In this document: in pieces, positions 7,630 through 16,454 of the stretch
Layout of the letters: every line of letters starts with the position of its first letter
Position numbering within the stretch: position 1 is the first letter of the stretch
Source: Branchiibius hedensis
GTDB taxonomy: Bacteria > Actinomycetota > Actinomycetes > Actinomycetales > Dermatophilaceae
Reading direction: 5' to 3'
Assembly (NCBI RefSeq): GCF_900108585.1
Contig: NZ_UESZ01000001.1
Span: forward strand, 1,240,001-1,304,000
Length of the DNA: 64,000 nucleotides
Notes under the pieces: generated by a model
What the model was told of the DNA's origin: nothing
What the model saw: the letters and a program-made list of their open reading frames with translations, nothing else
The model's database searches: none
Position numbers and translations under genes: made by a program

Positions 7630-10419
7630 TCAATCCAATCTGTCCGCGGCCACGACCCCACGCAGGATGGCGTCCACGGCGCGGTCCGCGGTGCGCCGCA
7701 GACCCTCGTCGGGTGCAGCGTCCTTGATCTGCCCGAGCAGGTCGACCAGTTGTTTGCAGCGGCGCACGAAGTCGCCGGCGGTGAGGGAACCATCGCGGAG
7801 CACCGTCTCGAGGCGTCCGCCGCTGGCCCACCGATGGATACTCCAGGCCAGGCCACCGTCCGGCTCGCCCATCTGTGGCACTCCGGCCTCCTGCTGACGA
7901 GCGACCAGGCCGGACCACATGTCGCGCAGGTCCTCCAGGGCATCGCGCACGTCGGCGTTGGGGATCTTCGGCGGCTCCCCCGTCGCGTCGCCGCGCGGTT
8001 CATAGATCAACGCACTGACGACGGCCGCCAGCGACGCAGCGTCCAGTTGCCGCCAGGTGCCTTGGCGAAGGCACTCCGCGACCAGCAGATCCTTCTCGGC
8101 GTAGATCCGGGCGAGCACCTGACCCTGGTCGGTGACGGTCGTGCCCTTCGGGTCGAGGTAACCCAGCCCGGCCAGGAGGTCACAGATCCGTTCGAAGGTG
8201 CGTGCCACCGTGTGCGTGCGTCGGTCGACCTTGCGCTGCAACCCCTCGGTCTCCCGCTGCAACTGCCACCAGCGCTGGGACCAGCGGGCGTGCTGCTCCC
8301 GGTAGGGGCAGCCGTGGCAGGGGTGCGCCCGGATCTGGGCGCGCAGCGTCGCGATCTGCTCGTCGTACGTCGATCGCTGGGCTTCGCGAGCTTCCTGCGT
8401 CTCCTGCGCCGCGTGGCTGATCTCCCGTGCCGTCGGGACGTCGCGACCGGCCTTCGCGCGGACGGTCGCCGCCAGGTCGCGACGCGATTTGGGGTTGCGC
8501 GGGTTGAACTGTTTGGGCACCGGGATGTGGGCGATCGGGCGCACCGGGCCGTCCACATCGGAGGGTTCGAGGCGACGTACCTGGGCGTCCTGGGTGAGCA
8601 CGGTCGGCACTGGCGAGGAGGCCTTGCCGGTCCGGTGCGGGGTGATCACGATGCCCAGACCGGCACGACGGCCCTCGGCGAGATGGATCACGTCACCGGG
8701 TTTGAGCTCCTCGAGGGAGACCTGCGTTGCGACGTGCTCCGAGGCGACCCGGGCCTTGCGGGCCTGCTTCTCCAGGTCGCTCAGCTCCCGCCGCAGTGCG
8801 GCGTACTCCTCGAAATCGCCCAGGTGACAACGCATGGCGTCGGCGTAGCCCTCCAACGCCTCCCGGTTGCGCTGGATCGAGCGAGCGACCCCCACGACGG
8901 ACCGGTCGGCCTGGAACTGGGCGAACGATGCTTCCAACACCGCGGTGGCCCGCTGCCGCCCCACCTGTCCGACCAGGTTCACGGCCATGTTCGCGGTGGG
9001 GACGAAGGAGGAGCGCAACGTGTAGGTGCGCGTGGAGGCAAGGCCGGCTACCTCGGCGGGGTCGACGCCGCGCTGCCACAGCACGACCGCGTGTCCCTCG
9101 ATGTCGATTCCCCGGCGACCCGCACGCCCGGTCAGCTGGGTGTACTCAGCCGGTGTGATGTCGGCGTGCGTCTCTCCGTTGAACTTCACCAGCCGTTCGA
9201 GCACCACGCTGCGAGCCGGCATGTTGATCCCGAGGGCCAACGTCTCGGTGGCGAACACCGCGCGCAGGTCACCGCTGGTGAACAGGTCCTCGACGATCTC
9301 CCGGAAGGTCGGCAGCATGCCGGCGTGGTGCGCGGCGAACCCGCGGGTCAGTCCCTCCAGGAACTCCCAGTAGCCAAGGACGACCAGATCTTCCTCGGGG
9401 ATCGACGTGACGCGTTCCTGCACCTGGCGACGGATGCGTTCACCCTGCTCCGGCGGGATGAGCCGGGTGCCCCACGCCAGGCACTGGGAGACCGCCGCGT
9501 CGCAGCCGGCCCGGCTGAAGATGAAGGTGATCGCCGGCAGCAGCGCTTCGCGATCCAGTGCCTCGATGACTTCGGGGCGACTGGGTCCGCGGCCGGGGCG
9601 GCCACCGCGCACCGGTCCCTTCGGTCCGCCACGATTCTGACCGCGGCGGCCCCGTGGCCCGCCGGCATCGTCGCGCCGGCCGTGCCGTGACTCCGCTTCC
9701 TGCGCCGAAATACTCTGCAGCAGTTGAGGATTGACTCGCGCGTTCTCGCTGGCGTTGACGAACAGGTCCATGATCCGCTTGCCGACCATCAGGTGTTGCC
9801 ACAGCGGCACCGGACGGTGTTCCTCGACGATGACCTCGGTGTCGCCGCGGACCTCTCGCAGCCAGTCGCCGAACTCCTCGGCGTTGCTGACCGTCGCTGA
9901 GAGGGACACCAACTGGACCGATGCCGGCAGTTGGATGATGACTTCCTCCCAGACCGCACCGCGGAAGCGGTCAGCCAGGTAGTGCACTTCGTCCATCACC
10001 ACGAAGCCGAGGTCCAGCAGCGTGCTGGACCGGGCGTAGATCATGTTGCGCAGCACCTCGGTGGTCATGACCACCACGGGGGCTTCGCCGTTGATCGAGG
10101 AGTCGCCGGTCAGCAGGCCGACCTTGTCCGGGCCGTGCTGCTCGACCAGTTCGTTGTACTTCTGGTTGGACAACGCCTTGATCGGCGTCGTGTAGAAGGT
10201 CTTGCGCCCGGTGTGCAGAGCGAGATAGGCCGCGAACGCACCGACGACGGTCTTGCCGGAACCGGTGGGTGCTGCGACCAGGACGCTGCGGCCCTGCTGG
10301 ACCGCTGTGCAGCCACGGATCTGGAAGTCGTCCAACTCGAAGTCGAAGGACTCCGTGAAGCGGGTCAGGTGGGAACGGTCGAACCGCTTGGCCGGGTCCT
10401 CGGGCTGCGCGGCGCTCAC
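7630..10419 (-). CDS. helY: Ski2-like DEAD/DEAH-box RNA helicase HelY
   Basis: This 929-residue superfamily 2 helicase shows Walker A APTGSGKT near residue 50, Walker B DEVH near 145, SATVSN (motif III) and QLTGRAGRRG (motif VI). Its C-terminal half carries the Ski2/Dob1-type extension with a CHGCPYREQH cysteine/histidine patch. Around residues 240-290 lies an Arg/Gly-rich insert (GGPRGRRGQNRGG ...) that may bind RNA. It is the ortholog of M. tuberculosis HelY (Rv2092c), with a likely role in RNA processing or decay. TAAAGT lies 6 bases before GTG 10419, inside the end of tatC, so helY probably has its own leaderless promoter. Confidence 0.93.
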   Translation of the reverse strand: MSAAQPEDPAKRFDRSHLTRFTESFDFELDDFQIRGCTAVQQGRSVLVAAPTGSGKTVVGAFAAYLALHTGRKTFYTTPIKALSNQKYNELVEQHGPDKVGLLTGDSSINGEAPVVVMTTEVLRNMIYARSSTLLDLGFVVMDEVHYLADRFRGAVWEEVIIQLPASVQLVSLSATVSNAEEFGDWLREVRGDTEVIVEEHRPVPLWQHLMVGKRIMDLFVNASENARVNPQLLQSISAQEAESRHGRRDDAGGPRGRRGQNRGGPKGPVRGGRPGRGPSRPEVIEALDREALLPAITFIFSRAGCDAAVSQCLAWGTRLIPPEQGERIRRQVQERVTSIPEEDLVVLGYWEFLEGLTRGFAAHHAGMLPTFREIVEDLFTSGDLRAVFATETLALGINMPARSVVLERLVKFNGETHADITPAEYTQLTGRAGRRGIDIEGHAVVLWQRGVDPAEVAGLASTRTYTLRSSFVPTANMAVNLVGQVGRQRATAVLEASFAQFQADRSVVGVARSIQRNREALEGYADAMRCHLGDFEEYAALRRELSDLEKQARKARVASEHVATQVSLEELKPGDVIHLAEGRRAGLGIVITPHRTGKASSPVPTVLTQDAQVRRLEPSDVDGPVRPIAHIPVPKQFNPRNPKSRRDLAATVRAKAGRDVPTAREISHAAQETQEAREAQRSTYDEQIATLRAQIRAHPCHGCPYREQHARWSQRWWQLQRETEGLQRKVDRRTHTVARTFERICDLLAGLGYLDPKGTTVTDQGQVLARIYAEKDLLVAECLRQGTWRQLDAASLAAVVSALIYEPRGDATGEPPKIPNADVRDALEDLRDMWSGLVARQQEAGVPQMGEPDGGLAWSIHRWASGGRLETVLRDGSLTAGDFVRRCKQLVDLLGQIKDAAPDEGLRRTADRAVDAILRGVVAADRLD

Positions 10420-10425
10420 AAACCC

Positions 10426-10431
10426 ACTTTA
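10426..10431 (-). promoter_or_regulatory. -10 hexamer (TAAAGT) of helY
   Basis: TAAAGT is 6 bases before GTG 10419 and overlaps the tatC stop codon. Confidence 0.45.
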
Positions 10432-11265
10432 GAGCGAGGACCGTTCGTCATCAGGGACGTCCAACCACTCGGGGCGGTTAGCGTCCCGACGCTTGTCCAT
10501 CAGCAGGGCAATCCCACAGGCGGCGAAGTACAGCACCACCATCGGTGCCATCAACGCCAGCATGGACCAGGCATCGGGGGTGGGGCTCATCATGGCGGCG
10601 AACACACCGATCACCATCACCGCGATCCGCCACCCCTTGAGCATGATGCGCCCGGGGAACACATGGGCCATGTTGAGCGCGACGAGAAAGACCGGCAGAA
10701 GGAAGGCGAAGCCGAAGGCCAGGATGAACTTCGTGACAAAGGTGAGGTACTCCTGGGCGCTGAACAGGTTCGTGGCACCGCTGGGAGTGACGCCCAACAG
10801 GAAGCCCACCGCGTTCTGCATGACCAGCGTCGCCACCCAGCAGCCAGCCAGGAACAGCGGCACCGCAGTCGCGATGAACCCGACGCCGATCTTCTTCTCC
10901 TTGCCGGTCAGGCCGGGAGCCAGGAAGGCCCAGATCTCCCAGAGCCAGACCGGACTGGAGATGATCAGACCGGCCCACAGCGACACCTTCAGCTTCACGC
11001 CGAAGGCGTCGGTCATCGAGGTGAAGTTCGGTGCGATCTCCTGCCCCGGGTGACGCGCGGCCACCTCCAGGATCGGATGCTGCAGCCACGGCCAGATACC
11101 GACATGGGTCCCGTCGGGCTGTTTCACGTCGTACTTCAGCCAGGCGAAGACCGCAGCGATACAGATCGCGATCACCGCGATGAGGGTGCGGTTGCGGAAC
11201 TCCTTGAAGTGTTCCCCCAGCGACATCCGGGCTTCCGGATTGTTCTTACGGGTCAGTACGGCCAT
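10429..11265 (-). CDS. tatC: Twin-arginine translocase subunit TatC
   Basis: This 278-residue polytopic protein is the signal-peptide receptor of the Tat system, which exports folded proteins. Six hydrophobic helices are visible, with the conserved N-terminal EHFKEFRNR just before helix 1 and the SSPVWLWEIWAFLAPGL region. The hydrophilic C-terminus (KRRDANRPEWLDVPDDE) is cytoplasmic. It follows tatA on the same strand with a 43-base gap, the standard actinobacterial order tatA-tatC. A TatB gene is not in the window. Confidence 0.95.
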   Translation of the reverse strand: MAVLTRKNNPEARMSLGEHFKEFRNRTLIAVIAICIAAVFAWLKYDVKQPDGTHVGIWPWLQHPILEVAARHPGQEIAPNFTSMTDAFGVKLKVSLWAGLIISSPVWLWEIWAFLAPGLTGKEKKIGVGFIATAVPLFLAGCWVATLVMQNAVGFLLGVTPSGATNLFSAQEYLTFVTKFILAFGFAFLLPVFLVALNMAHVFPGRIMLKGWRIAVMVIGVFAAMMSPTPDAWSMLALMAPMVVLYFAACGIALLMDKRRDANRPEWLDVPDDERSSL

Positions 11266-11308
11266 GGGCGCCCGGACGGATCAGCAGAGCGAAGTCAGTG
11301 GTCAGGCG

Positions 11309-11620
11309 TCAGGCGCCGGTGCCGCGGTTGGTGTTGGTCGGCTGCTGCACGGGCTGTTGCGGGTAGGTCTGGGTCGGCGGCTGCTGGACCGGTGATTCGC
11401 CGGGCACAGTGCCGGACTGCTGCGGCGGAACGGTCTCACCGGGCACAGTGCTGCCGGCGGCAGGGCTCTTGCCCTCGTCCTTCATATCGCCGATCTCGCT
11501 TTTGAGGATGCGAGCCGAGCGGCCCAGGCTGCGCGCGGCATCGGGCAGGCGCTTCCAGCCGAAAAGGATCACGACTAGCAACACGATGATGATGATGTGC
11601 CATGGCTCAAGTGCTCGCAT
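11309..11620 (-). CDS. tatA: Twin-arginine translocase subunit TatA
   Basis: From ATG 11620 the protein has 103 residues. A single N-terminal helix ([20 protein letters not shown]) and the following amphipathic helix with [15 protein letters not shown] are diagnostic of TatA, which forms the translocation pore. The remainder is an unstructured Pro/Gln-rich tail. GGAG and GCAGG motifs stand at ribosome-binding distance from this ATG, whereas an upstream in-frame start would add non-homologous residues. It is probably cotranscribed with tatC. Confidence 0.93.
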   Translation of the reverse strand: MRALEPWHIIIIVLLVVILFGWKRLPDAARSLGRSARILKSEIGDMKDEGKSPAAGSTVPGETVPPQQSGTVPGESPVQQPPTQTYPQQPVQQPTNTNRGTGA

Positions 11621-11695
11621 GGTGTGACCTGCTCCCTCAGTAGATCTAGCGCTGCCGCGCCAGTGGCCGATCACGGAAGACCGACCGCTTCGGCA

Positions 11696-12700
11696 CTACC
11701 CTACGTCACCTGTGGTACCGGCTAGGCCGGGCAGATCCGGGTATTGCGCCAACGCCTCGGTGGCACCGCAGCTGACGTCGTCGCGCAACTGCTCGGGCTC
11801 GATCACCCGCGCCGCACCACTCAATCGCCAGACCAGTTGCCGCAGCCAGGTGAGGTCAGCCGTGCGCAACCGCACCCGTACCGACCCGTCCGGCATCACC
11901 TGCGCCGACTCGACCGGGTAGTAATCCGCAACCCAAGCGGCGTGAGGCTGCAACGCAAGGGTCACCACGATGTCCTCCGGTCCGCTGGTGAAGACCTCGG
12001 CGTTGAAGCTGGCCACATCCCGGGGCGCTGCCTCCGGCGGCGGAGTGCCGTCCTCATCTAGCACCTGCCACGACTCCACCCGGTCCAGTCGGAACAACCG
12101 CTGGTCCTGGGCCCGGTGGCACCAGCCCTCGAGATACCAGTGGCCGTCGATCGACAGCACCCGCATCGGGTCGACGTCGCGCTCGGTGGTCTCATCGCGC
12201 GAGGCGACCAGATAGCGCAGATGTACCCGGCGATGATCGCGCACCGCACCACGCAGGTCGGCCAACAACGCAGCAGGCAGATCGGCCAACCGCACCTGGA
12301 TGTTCGCGGACGCGGCGCTGGCATCGCCGGTGGCCTCGACCAGTTTGGCCAGGGCCCGGTCGATCGCGTCCCGATCCCCCAGGCCGGGCACATCGCCGAG
12401 GGTGCGCAGGCCAACGATCAGCGCCAGCGCCTCGTCGACGCCCAGCCGCAGCGGCCGGGCGATGGTCTCGGCGTTGCGCAAGAAGACCCGGCCCTGCTCC
12501 CACTCGGCTTCGATCAGGTCATCGGGCATATGCCCCGGCGTTCCGCACATGAACAACAGAGCCAGATCGGATTCGATCTGCGCCCGGCTGACCCCGAACT
12601 CGGCGGCCGCCTGTTCGATGTCGATGCCCTGACGGTTGACCAGCCAGGGAACCAACTGCAACAACCGCGCCAACCGCTGCGTCGCCGACTCGACAGCCAT
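11696..12700 (-). CDS. pafC: WYL-domain transcriptional activator PafC
   Basis: This 334-residue protein has an N-terminal winged helix-turn-helix, a WYL ligand-sensing domain (about residues 145-225, with GHWYLEGWC) and a C-terminal WCX region. With PafB it forms the PafBC heterodimer, which in mycobacteria activates the RecA-independent DNA-damage regulon. Its ATG overlaps the pafB TGA by one base (TGATG), so the two are translationally coupled, as expected for obligate partners. A GTG at 12703 directly precedes the ATG and could be used instead. Order tatC-tatA-pafC-pafB matches M. tuberculosis. Confidence 0.92.
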   Translation of the reverse strand: MAVESATQRLARLLQLVPWLVNRQGIDIEQAAAEFGVSRAQIESDLALLFMCGTPGHMPDDLIEAEWEQGRVFLRNAETIARPLRLGVDEALALIVGLRTLGDVPGLGDRDAIDRALAKLVEATGDASAASANIQVRLADLPAALLADLRGAVRDHRRVHLRYLVASRDETTERDVDPMRVLSIDGHWYLEGWCHRAQDQRLFRLDRVESWQVLDEDGTPPPEAAPRDVASFNAEVFTSGPEDIVVTLALQPHAAWVADYYPVESAQVMPDGSVRVRLRTADLTWLRQLVWRLSGAARVIEPEQLRDDVSCGATEALAQYPDLPGLAGTTGDVG

Positions 12701-13680
12701 CACGCACCTTCCTGGTTGGCATCGAGGGCGGCGCGCAATCGGCGTACGACGCCCTGGACGACCTCGGGTGGTTCGAGCACGCGCACGACCGGACCGAACC
12801 CGGCGATCTCCTCGGCCAGGCTCTCGGCGTCGCCGTACTCCAAGGTGAGCTCGGTCCAGCCCGACGGGTCGTCGCGGCTTGCGACGGCGCGACGGCGCAG
12901 CGCATGCGCGGAACCGGGCTGGGCCAGCACGCGGGCGCGCCCGGTCACCTGCGGCCCGTCGGTGCCGGAGATCATCGCGATCGCGTCATGCGCCGGGATC
13001 TGGTAGCCCCCCGGTTTGCCGGTACGCCGCACCGCACCTTCGATCCGGCTCAACCGGAAGACCCGGGCCGCCTGACGGTCCTGGTCGAAGCCCGTGACGT
13101 ACCAGCGGCCGAGGTGATTGACCACCGACCACGGTTGGATGGTGCGCTCGGTCGCTGCACCACCGGGGCGACGGTAGGTGAACCGCACCGCGACCTGGTC
13201 GAGGACCGCATCCTTGATCGGCGCGAAAGCCGGCTCACTGGTGCGCACCCGCGGTTCCAGGCCGATGATCGAGGCCGCGTCGCGCTCGACGTCCGACGCC
13301 TCGAGTTTGCGCAGGGCGGAGGCGGCCGGACCAGCCAGGCTGGCCTGTTGCCAGGTGCGGCTGGCCAGGCCCAGAACGGCCAACTCATCGGGTTCGAAGG
13401 CGATCTGTGGCAAGGCGTAGTCGCGTTGGTCGATCCGGTAGCCGGGTTCGTCGTCGAACAACGCGTCAAGGGGCTCGGTCCGCAACGGGATACCCAACTC
13501 CCGCAGCTCGTCCTTGTCCCGCTCGAACATCCGGTCGAACGCCTCGTCGGAGACGGTCTGCGCGTATTGCGGGACCGCCTCGCGGATCCGGGCCTTGGAC
13601 AGTGGGCGGCGCGTGTAGAGCAGGCAGATCACCAGGTTGAGCAGCCGCTCGGTCTTCACGGCCGGTGACGGTGCGCTCAC
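12700..13680 (-). CDS. pafB: WYL-domain transcriptional activator PafB
   Basis: This 326-residue partner of PafC has a winged helix-turn-helix at residues 10-60 (KARIREAVPQYA), a WYL domain with RWYVTGFD, and a C-terminal WCX domain. In mycobacteria PafBC redirects RNA polymerase to promoters with a characteristic upstream motif after DNA damage. The name (proteasome accessory factor) comes from its position beside pafA, but it is not itself part of degradation. TACCGT lies 7 bases before GTG 13680, so the mRNA is probably leaderless. It diverges from the DUF3866 gene over only 52 bases. Confidence 0.92.
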   Translation of the reverse strand: MSAPSPAVKTERLLNLVICLLYTRRPLSKARIREAVPQYAQTVSDEAFDRMFERDKDELRELGIPLRTEPLDALFDDEPGYRIDQRDYALPQIAFEPDELAVLGLASRTWQQASLAGPAASALRKLEASDVERDAASIIGLEPRVRTSEPAFAPIKDAVLDQVAVRFTYRRPGGAATERTIQPWSVVNHLGRWYVTGFDQDRQAARVFRLSRIEGAVRRTGKPGGYQIPAHDAIAMISGTDGPQVTGRARVLAQPGSAHALRRRAVASRDDPSGWTELTLEYGDAESLAEEIAGFGPVVRVLEPPEVVQGVVRRLRAALDANQEGA

Positions 13681-13687
13681 AGCGCCG

Positions 13688-13693
13688 ACGGTA
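13688..13693 (-). promoter_or_regulatory. -10 hexamer (TACCGT) of pafBC
   Basis: TACCGT is 7 bases before GTG 13680. The divergent DUF3866 gene has its own TACCCT 28 bases away. Confidence 0.45.
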
Positions 13694-13720
13694 TCCCACC
13701 GGCACCGGTATGCGCCGTAC

Positions 13721-13726
13721 TACCCT
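13721..13726 (+). promoter_or_regulatory. -10 hexamer (TACCCT) of the DUF3866 gene
   Basis: TACCCT is 6 bases before GTG 13733, and it decides that start over a longer frame that would overlap pafB. Confidence 0.5.
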
Positions 13727-13732
13727 GCGTGC

Positions 13733-14812
13733 GTGATCAAGTGGCGTCAGGGAACTGTTGAAACGGTCGAAGAATTGTGGTCCGGTGCGTGCCAGGTGCA
13801 GACGCGGGTCGGTCAGGAGTTGGTCCCGGCCATCGCGTACGTCGCGCTCACCGGACGCCCAGCAGTCGGCGACCGGGTGCTGTTGAACGTCACGGCGCTG
13901 GAGAAGGGTCTGGGCACCGGCGGTCTCGCGCTGGTCGTGGCCACACCGGACCGACTGCCCAGCGACCCCGCCTTCACTCAGGGGCACGTCGTCAAGGCGC
14001 GCTACACCCCGTTGCAGGACATGGTCCTCGGTGTCGATGAGCAAGACAGCCCACACCACCAGGTGCTGGCGGACGCCGACTCGATCGACGGGATGCCGGT
14101 GATCGCTGCGGATCTGCACTCCTCGGTACCGGCCATCATCGCCGGCCTGCGCTCGCAGAAGCCGGACGCGAAGGTCGTCTACGTCATGACCGACGGTGGC
14201 GCGCTGCCGCTGGCTTTCTCACGCAACGTGGCCGGCCTGCGGCGGGCCAACTGGCTCACCGGCGCCATCACCGTCGGCCAGGCCTTCGGCGGCACTCTCG
14301 AAGCCGTGAACGTGCACACCGGTCTGCTGGCGGCCCGGCTGGTGCTGGGGGCCGACGTGGCCGTGGTCAGTCAGGGTCCGGGCAACCTGGGCACCGGGAC
14401 CCGGTGGGGCTTCTCCGGGACATCGGCCGGTGAGACCCTCAACGCCGCACACACGCTCGGTGGCCGCGGGGTGGCGGCGCTGCGGGTGTCCGAGGCCGAC
14501 GAACGTCCCCGGCACCGTGGCCTGTCCCACCACAGTCGTACGGCGTACGGCCGGGTCACGCTCGTACCCGCCGACGTGCCGATCGCCACGATCGATTCCG
14601 AGTTCGGCCGGTCGCTGTCGGACCAGGTCGACGAGCTGATCGCCAGCACCGACGGCCGGTTGCGGCGGGTCGATGTGGACATCACCGGGATGCGCGAGGT
14701 GCTGGACGAGTCACCCGTGCTCATGCAGTCCATGGGCCGCGGCCTGGCGCAGGACGAGGCGGCGTTCCTGGTTGCCGCGGCCGCCGGCAAGCACGTCGCC
14801 AGCCTGCTCTAG
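13733..14812 (+). CDS. DUF3866 family protein
   Basis: From GTG 13733 the product is 359 residues, similar to the conserved actinobacterial and firmicute DUF3866 family of unknown function. Conserved-looking blocks include KARYTPLQ, VVYVMTDGGALPLAFS and SQGPGNLGTGTRWGFSG. No signal peptide or membrane helix is evident, so it should be cytoplasmic. It often lies beside pafBC in actinobacteria. The frame extends upstream to 13637 but those residues overlap pafB and are not family-like. A perfect hairpin lies between this gene and the convergent FKBP gene. Confidence 0.82.
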   Translation: MIKWRQGTVETVEELWSGACQVQTRVGQELVPAIAYVALTGRPAVGDRVLLNVTALEKGLGTGGLALVVATPDRLPSDPAFTQGHVVKARYTPLQDMVLGVDEQDSPHHQVLADADSIDGMPVIAADLHSSVPAIIAGLRSQKPDAKVVYVMTDGGALPLAFSRNVAGLRRANWLTGAITVGQAFGGTLEAVNVHTGLLAARLVLGADVAVVSQGPGNLGTGTRWGFSGTSAGETLNAAHTLGGRGVAALRVSEADERPRHRGLSHHSRTAYGRVTLVPADVPIATIDSEFGRSLSDQVDELIASTDGRLRRVDVDITGMREVLDESPVLMQSMGRGLAQDEAAFLVAAAAGKHVASLL

Positions 14813-14842
14813 CGAACACTGCTCTGGATTCGAACACTGCTC
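14813..14842. repeat. Short direct repeat after the DUF3866 gene
   Basis: CGAACACTGCTC occurs at 14813-14824 and again at 14831-14842, period 18. No function is evident; it lies directly before the large hairpin. Confidence 0.6.
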
Positions 14843-14851
14843 CCGGGCTTT

Positions 14852-14900
14852 TGCAGCGCAACTCACCCGAAGACTGGGTCTTCGGGTGAGTTGCGCTGCA
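14852..14900. terminator. Perfect 23-bp hairpin between convergent genes (bidirectional terminator candidate)
   Basis: Arms 14852-14874 and 14878-14900 are exact complements with a 3-base loop TGG; the right arm contains GGGTGAGTTGCGCTGCA. No T-run follows on either strand, but U-less terminators are common in actinobacteria. GTGAGTTGCGCTG recurs at 42058-42070, at the end of another convergent pair, which suggests a dispersed element. Confidence 0.7.
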
Positions 14901-14923
14901 CAAGTCGGACTAGCTGAGCCGGG

Positions 14924-15340
14924 TCAGCGCAGGCCGAACGCCGATCCCGCGCCGGGCTTGTCGGCACTGACCAGGTCGACGACGAAGATCAGGGTCTCCC
15001 CCGGGCCGATGGCGTTGCCAGCCCCGCGATCGCCGTACGCCAGGTCGGCAGGGATCGTCAGCTTGCGGCGGCCACCCACCTTCATCCCCAGGATGCCGGT
15101 GTCCCAGCCCTGGATGACCTGACCGACACCGACCTGGAAGCGCAGCGGCGCGCCGCGGTTCCAGGAGGAGTCGAACTCCTCGCCGGTGGACCAGGCGACG
15201 CCGACGTAGTGCGCCTGGATGGTGTCGCCCGCCTGGGCCTCGCGGCCGTCACCAACGGTGATGTCTTCGATGACCAGGTCGGTCGGCGGCTGGTCGCCGG
15301 GGAAGTCGATCTCCGGTTTGACGTTGGGGTCGTGGGCCAT
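14924..15340 (-). CDS. FKBP-type peptidyl-prolyl isomerase (cytosolic)
   Basis: From ATG 15340 the protein has 138 residues and a single FKBP domain with the usual Y-V-G, EFDSSWNRGAPLRFQVG, VIQGWDTGILGMKVGGRRKL and DLAYGDRG blocks. No signal peptide is present, so it should assist folding in the cytosol. The strong ribosome-binding site AAGGAG lies before this ATG; the frame extends upstream to 15391 but without similarity. It follows the two-domain FKBP lipoprotein gene with 25 bases between them, so the pair is probably one operon. Confidence 0.92.
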   Translation of the reverse strand: MAHDPNVKPEIDFPGDQPPTDLVIEDITVGDGREAQAGDTIQAHYVGVAWSTGEEFDSSWNRGAPLRFQVGVGQVIQGWDTGILGMKVGGRRKLTIPADLAYGDRGAGNAIGPGETLIFVVDLVSADKPGAGSAFGLR

Positions 15341-15365
15341 GGAGTGCTCCTTAACGAGTCGCGGA

Positions 15366-16388
15366 TCAGGTGATGGCGAGGATGTCGACAACGAACACCA
15401 GGGTGTCGGTGCCCTTGATGCTGGCCTGGGTGTTGCCGGCGGTGCCGTAGCCGTCGGCCGGGGGCACGACCAGCAGCACCCGGCTGCCCACGGTTTTGCC
15501 GACCAGGCCCTTGACCCAGCCGTTGATCAACTGACCGGGAGCCAGCTGGAAGGTCGTCGGCTGGCCACCCTGCTTGGCGGTGGAGTCGAACGCCGTGCCC
15601 TTCTTGCCGTTGGCCCAGATCACGCCGGTGTAGCTGACCATCACCGTGTCACCCTCGGCCACCTTGGCGCCCTTGCCGGTGATCAGGTCCTGGCTGACCA
15701 ACGTCGAGGGTGGGTTGGCGTTCGGCATCGTGATCGTGGCTTCCTTGCCCTTACCGGCGGGGACGCTCACGGTCGGCAGGCCCGCCTTCGGTGCCACCGG
15801 GGTGCCGGTCGCCTCCGTCAGCGGTTGGGTGGCGCTGATGATGTCCATGTAGAAGACCATCGTGTCGTTCTCGGTGATCCCCAGACTGGTCTGTCCGTCG
15901 CAGCCGAACGCCTCGCTGGGCGGCACCGCGATGGTCAGGGTGCTGCCGACCTTCTGCCCGATGAGGGCCTTGGACAGCCCCTTGACCAAGGTGGTGTCGG
16001 TCAGGTCGAAGACCACCGACTTGCTGGCGAACGTGTTGGCGGCTTCCTTGCCGGAGGTGCCGTTGACCAACGTGTAGTTCACCGTGGCCAGGTCTTTGTT
16101 GGTCAGGGTTGCACCGGTGCCTGCTTTGAGCACCTTGGTCTCGGTCTTGGCGACCTTGAACGGCTTCTTCGCCAGAGTCACCACCGGCTTCTTGGCGTCC
16201 TTGGTGTCGACGGTGACCGTCGACAGGCTGGACACCTCAGCAGCCGACGCGGTCGGCGGCGCGGTGCAGGTCGCGGTCGAAGACTTGGCGCCGCTCGCCG
16301 AGGAGGAACTGGAACTGTCGCTCCCGCAGGCGGTGAGCAGGAGCAGGGGCAGGGTGCCGGCGGCGGCCAGGCGCAGAGTGCGGCGCAC
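15366..16388 (-). CDS. FKBP-type peptidyl-prolyl isomerase lipoprotein with two FKBP-like domains
   Basis: From GTG 16388 the product is 340 residues. A lipoprotein signal peptide (RRTLRLAAAGTLPLLLLTAC) ends in lipobox LTAC, followed by a Ser-rich linker. Two FKBP-like domains follow: residues about 80-180 (DTTLVKGLSKALIGQKVGS) and about 220-340 (QLINGWVKGLVGKTVGSR). The second looks complete; the first is more divergent and may be inactive. It would be lipid-anchored outside the membrane and help secreted protein folding. A TTG at 16403 would add five residues; the GTG has GAGG upstream and leaves a normal signal. Confidence 0.88.
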   Translation of the reverse strand: MRRTLRLAAAGTLPLLLLTACGSDSSSSSSASGAKSSTATCTAPPTASAAEVSSLSTVTVDTKDAKKPVVTLAKKPFKVAKTETKVLKAGTGATLTNKDLATVNYTLVNGTSGKEAANTFASKSVVFDLTDTTLVKGLSKALIGQKVGSTLTIAVPPSEAFGCDGQTSLGITENDTMVFYMDIISATQPLTEATGTPVAPKAGLPTVSVPAGKGKEATITMPNANPPSTLVSQDLITGKGAKVAEGDTVMVSYTGVIWANGKKGTAFDSTAKQGGQPTTFQLAPGQLINGWVKGLVGKTVGSRVLLVVPPADGYGTAGNTQASIKGTDTLVFVVDILAIT

Positions 16389-16454
16389 GAATGCAAACCT
16401 CAATGTTGAGCGGGGAATGGTCGGCTCACCATAACCCGGTTACTTAGGAGCGGT

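Noticed and set aside
7558-9690. A 710-codon plus-strand frame opposite helY
   Set aside because: Antisense shadow of a clearly identified helicase gene, with no recognisable domain.
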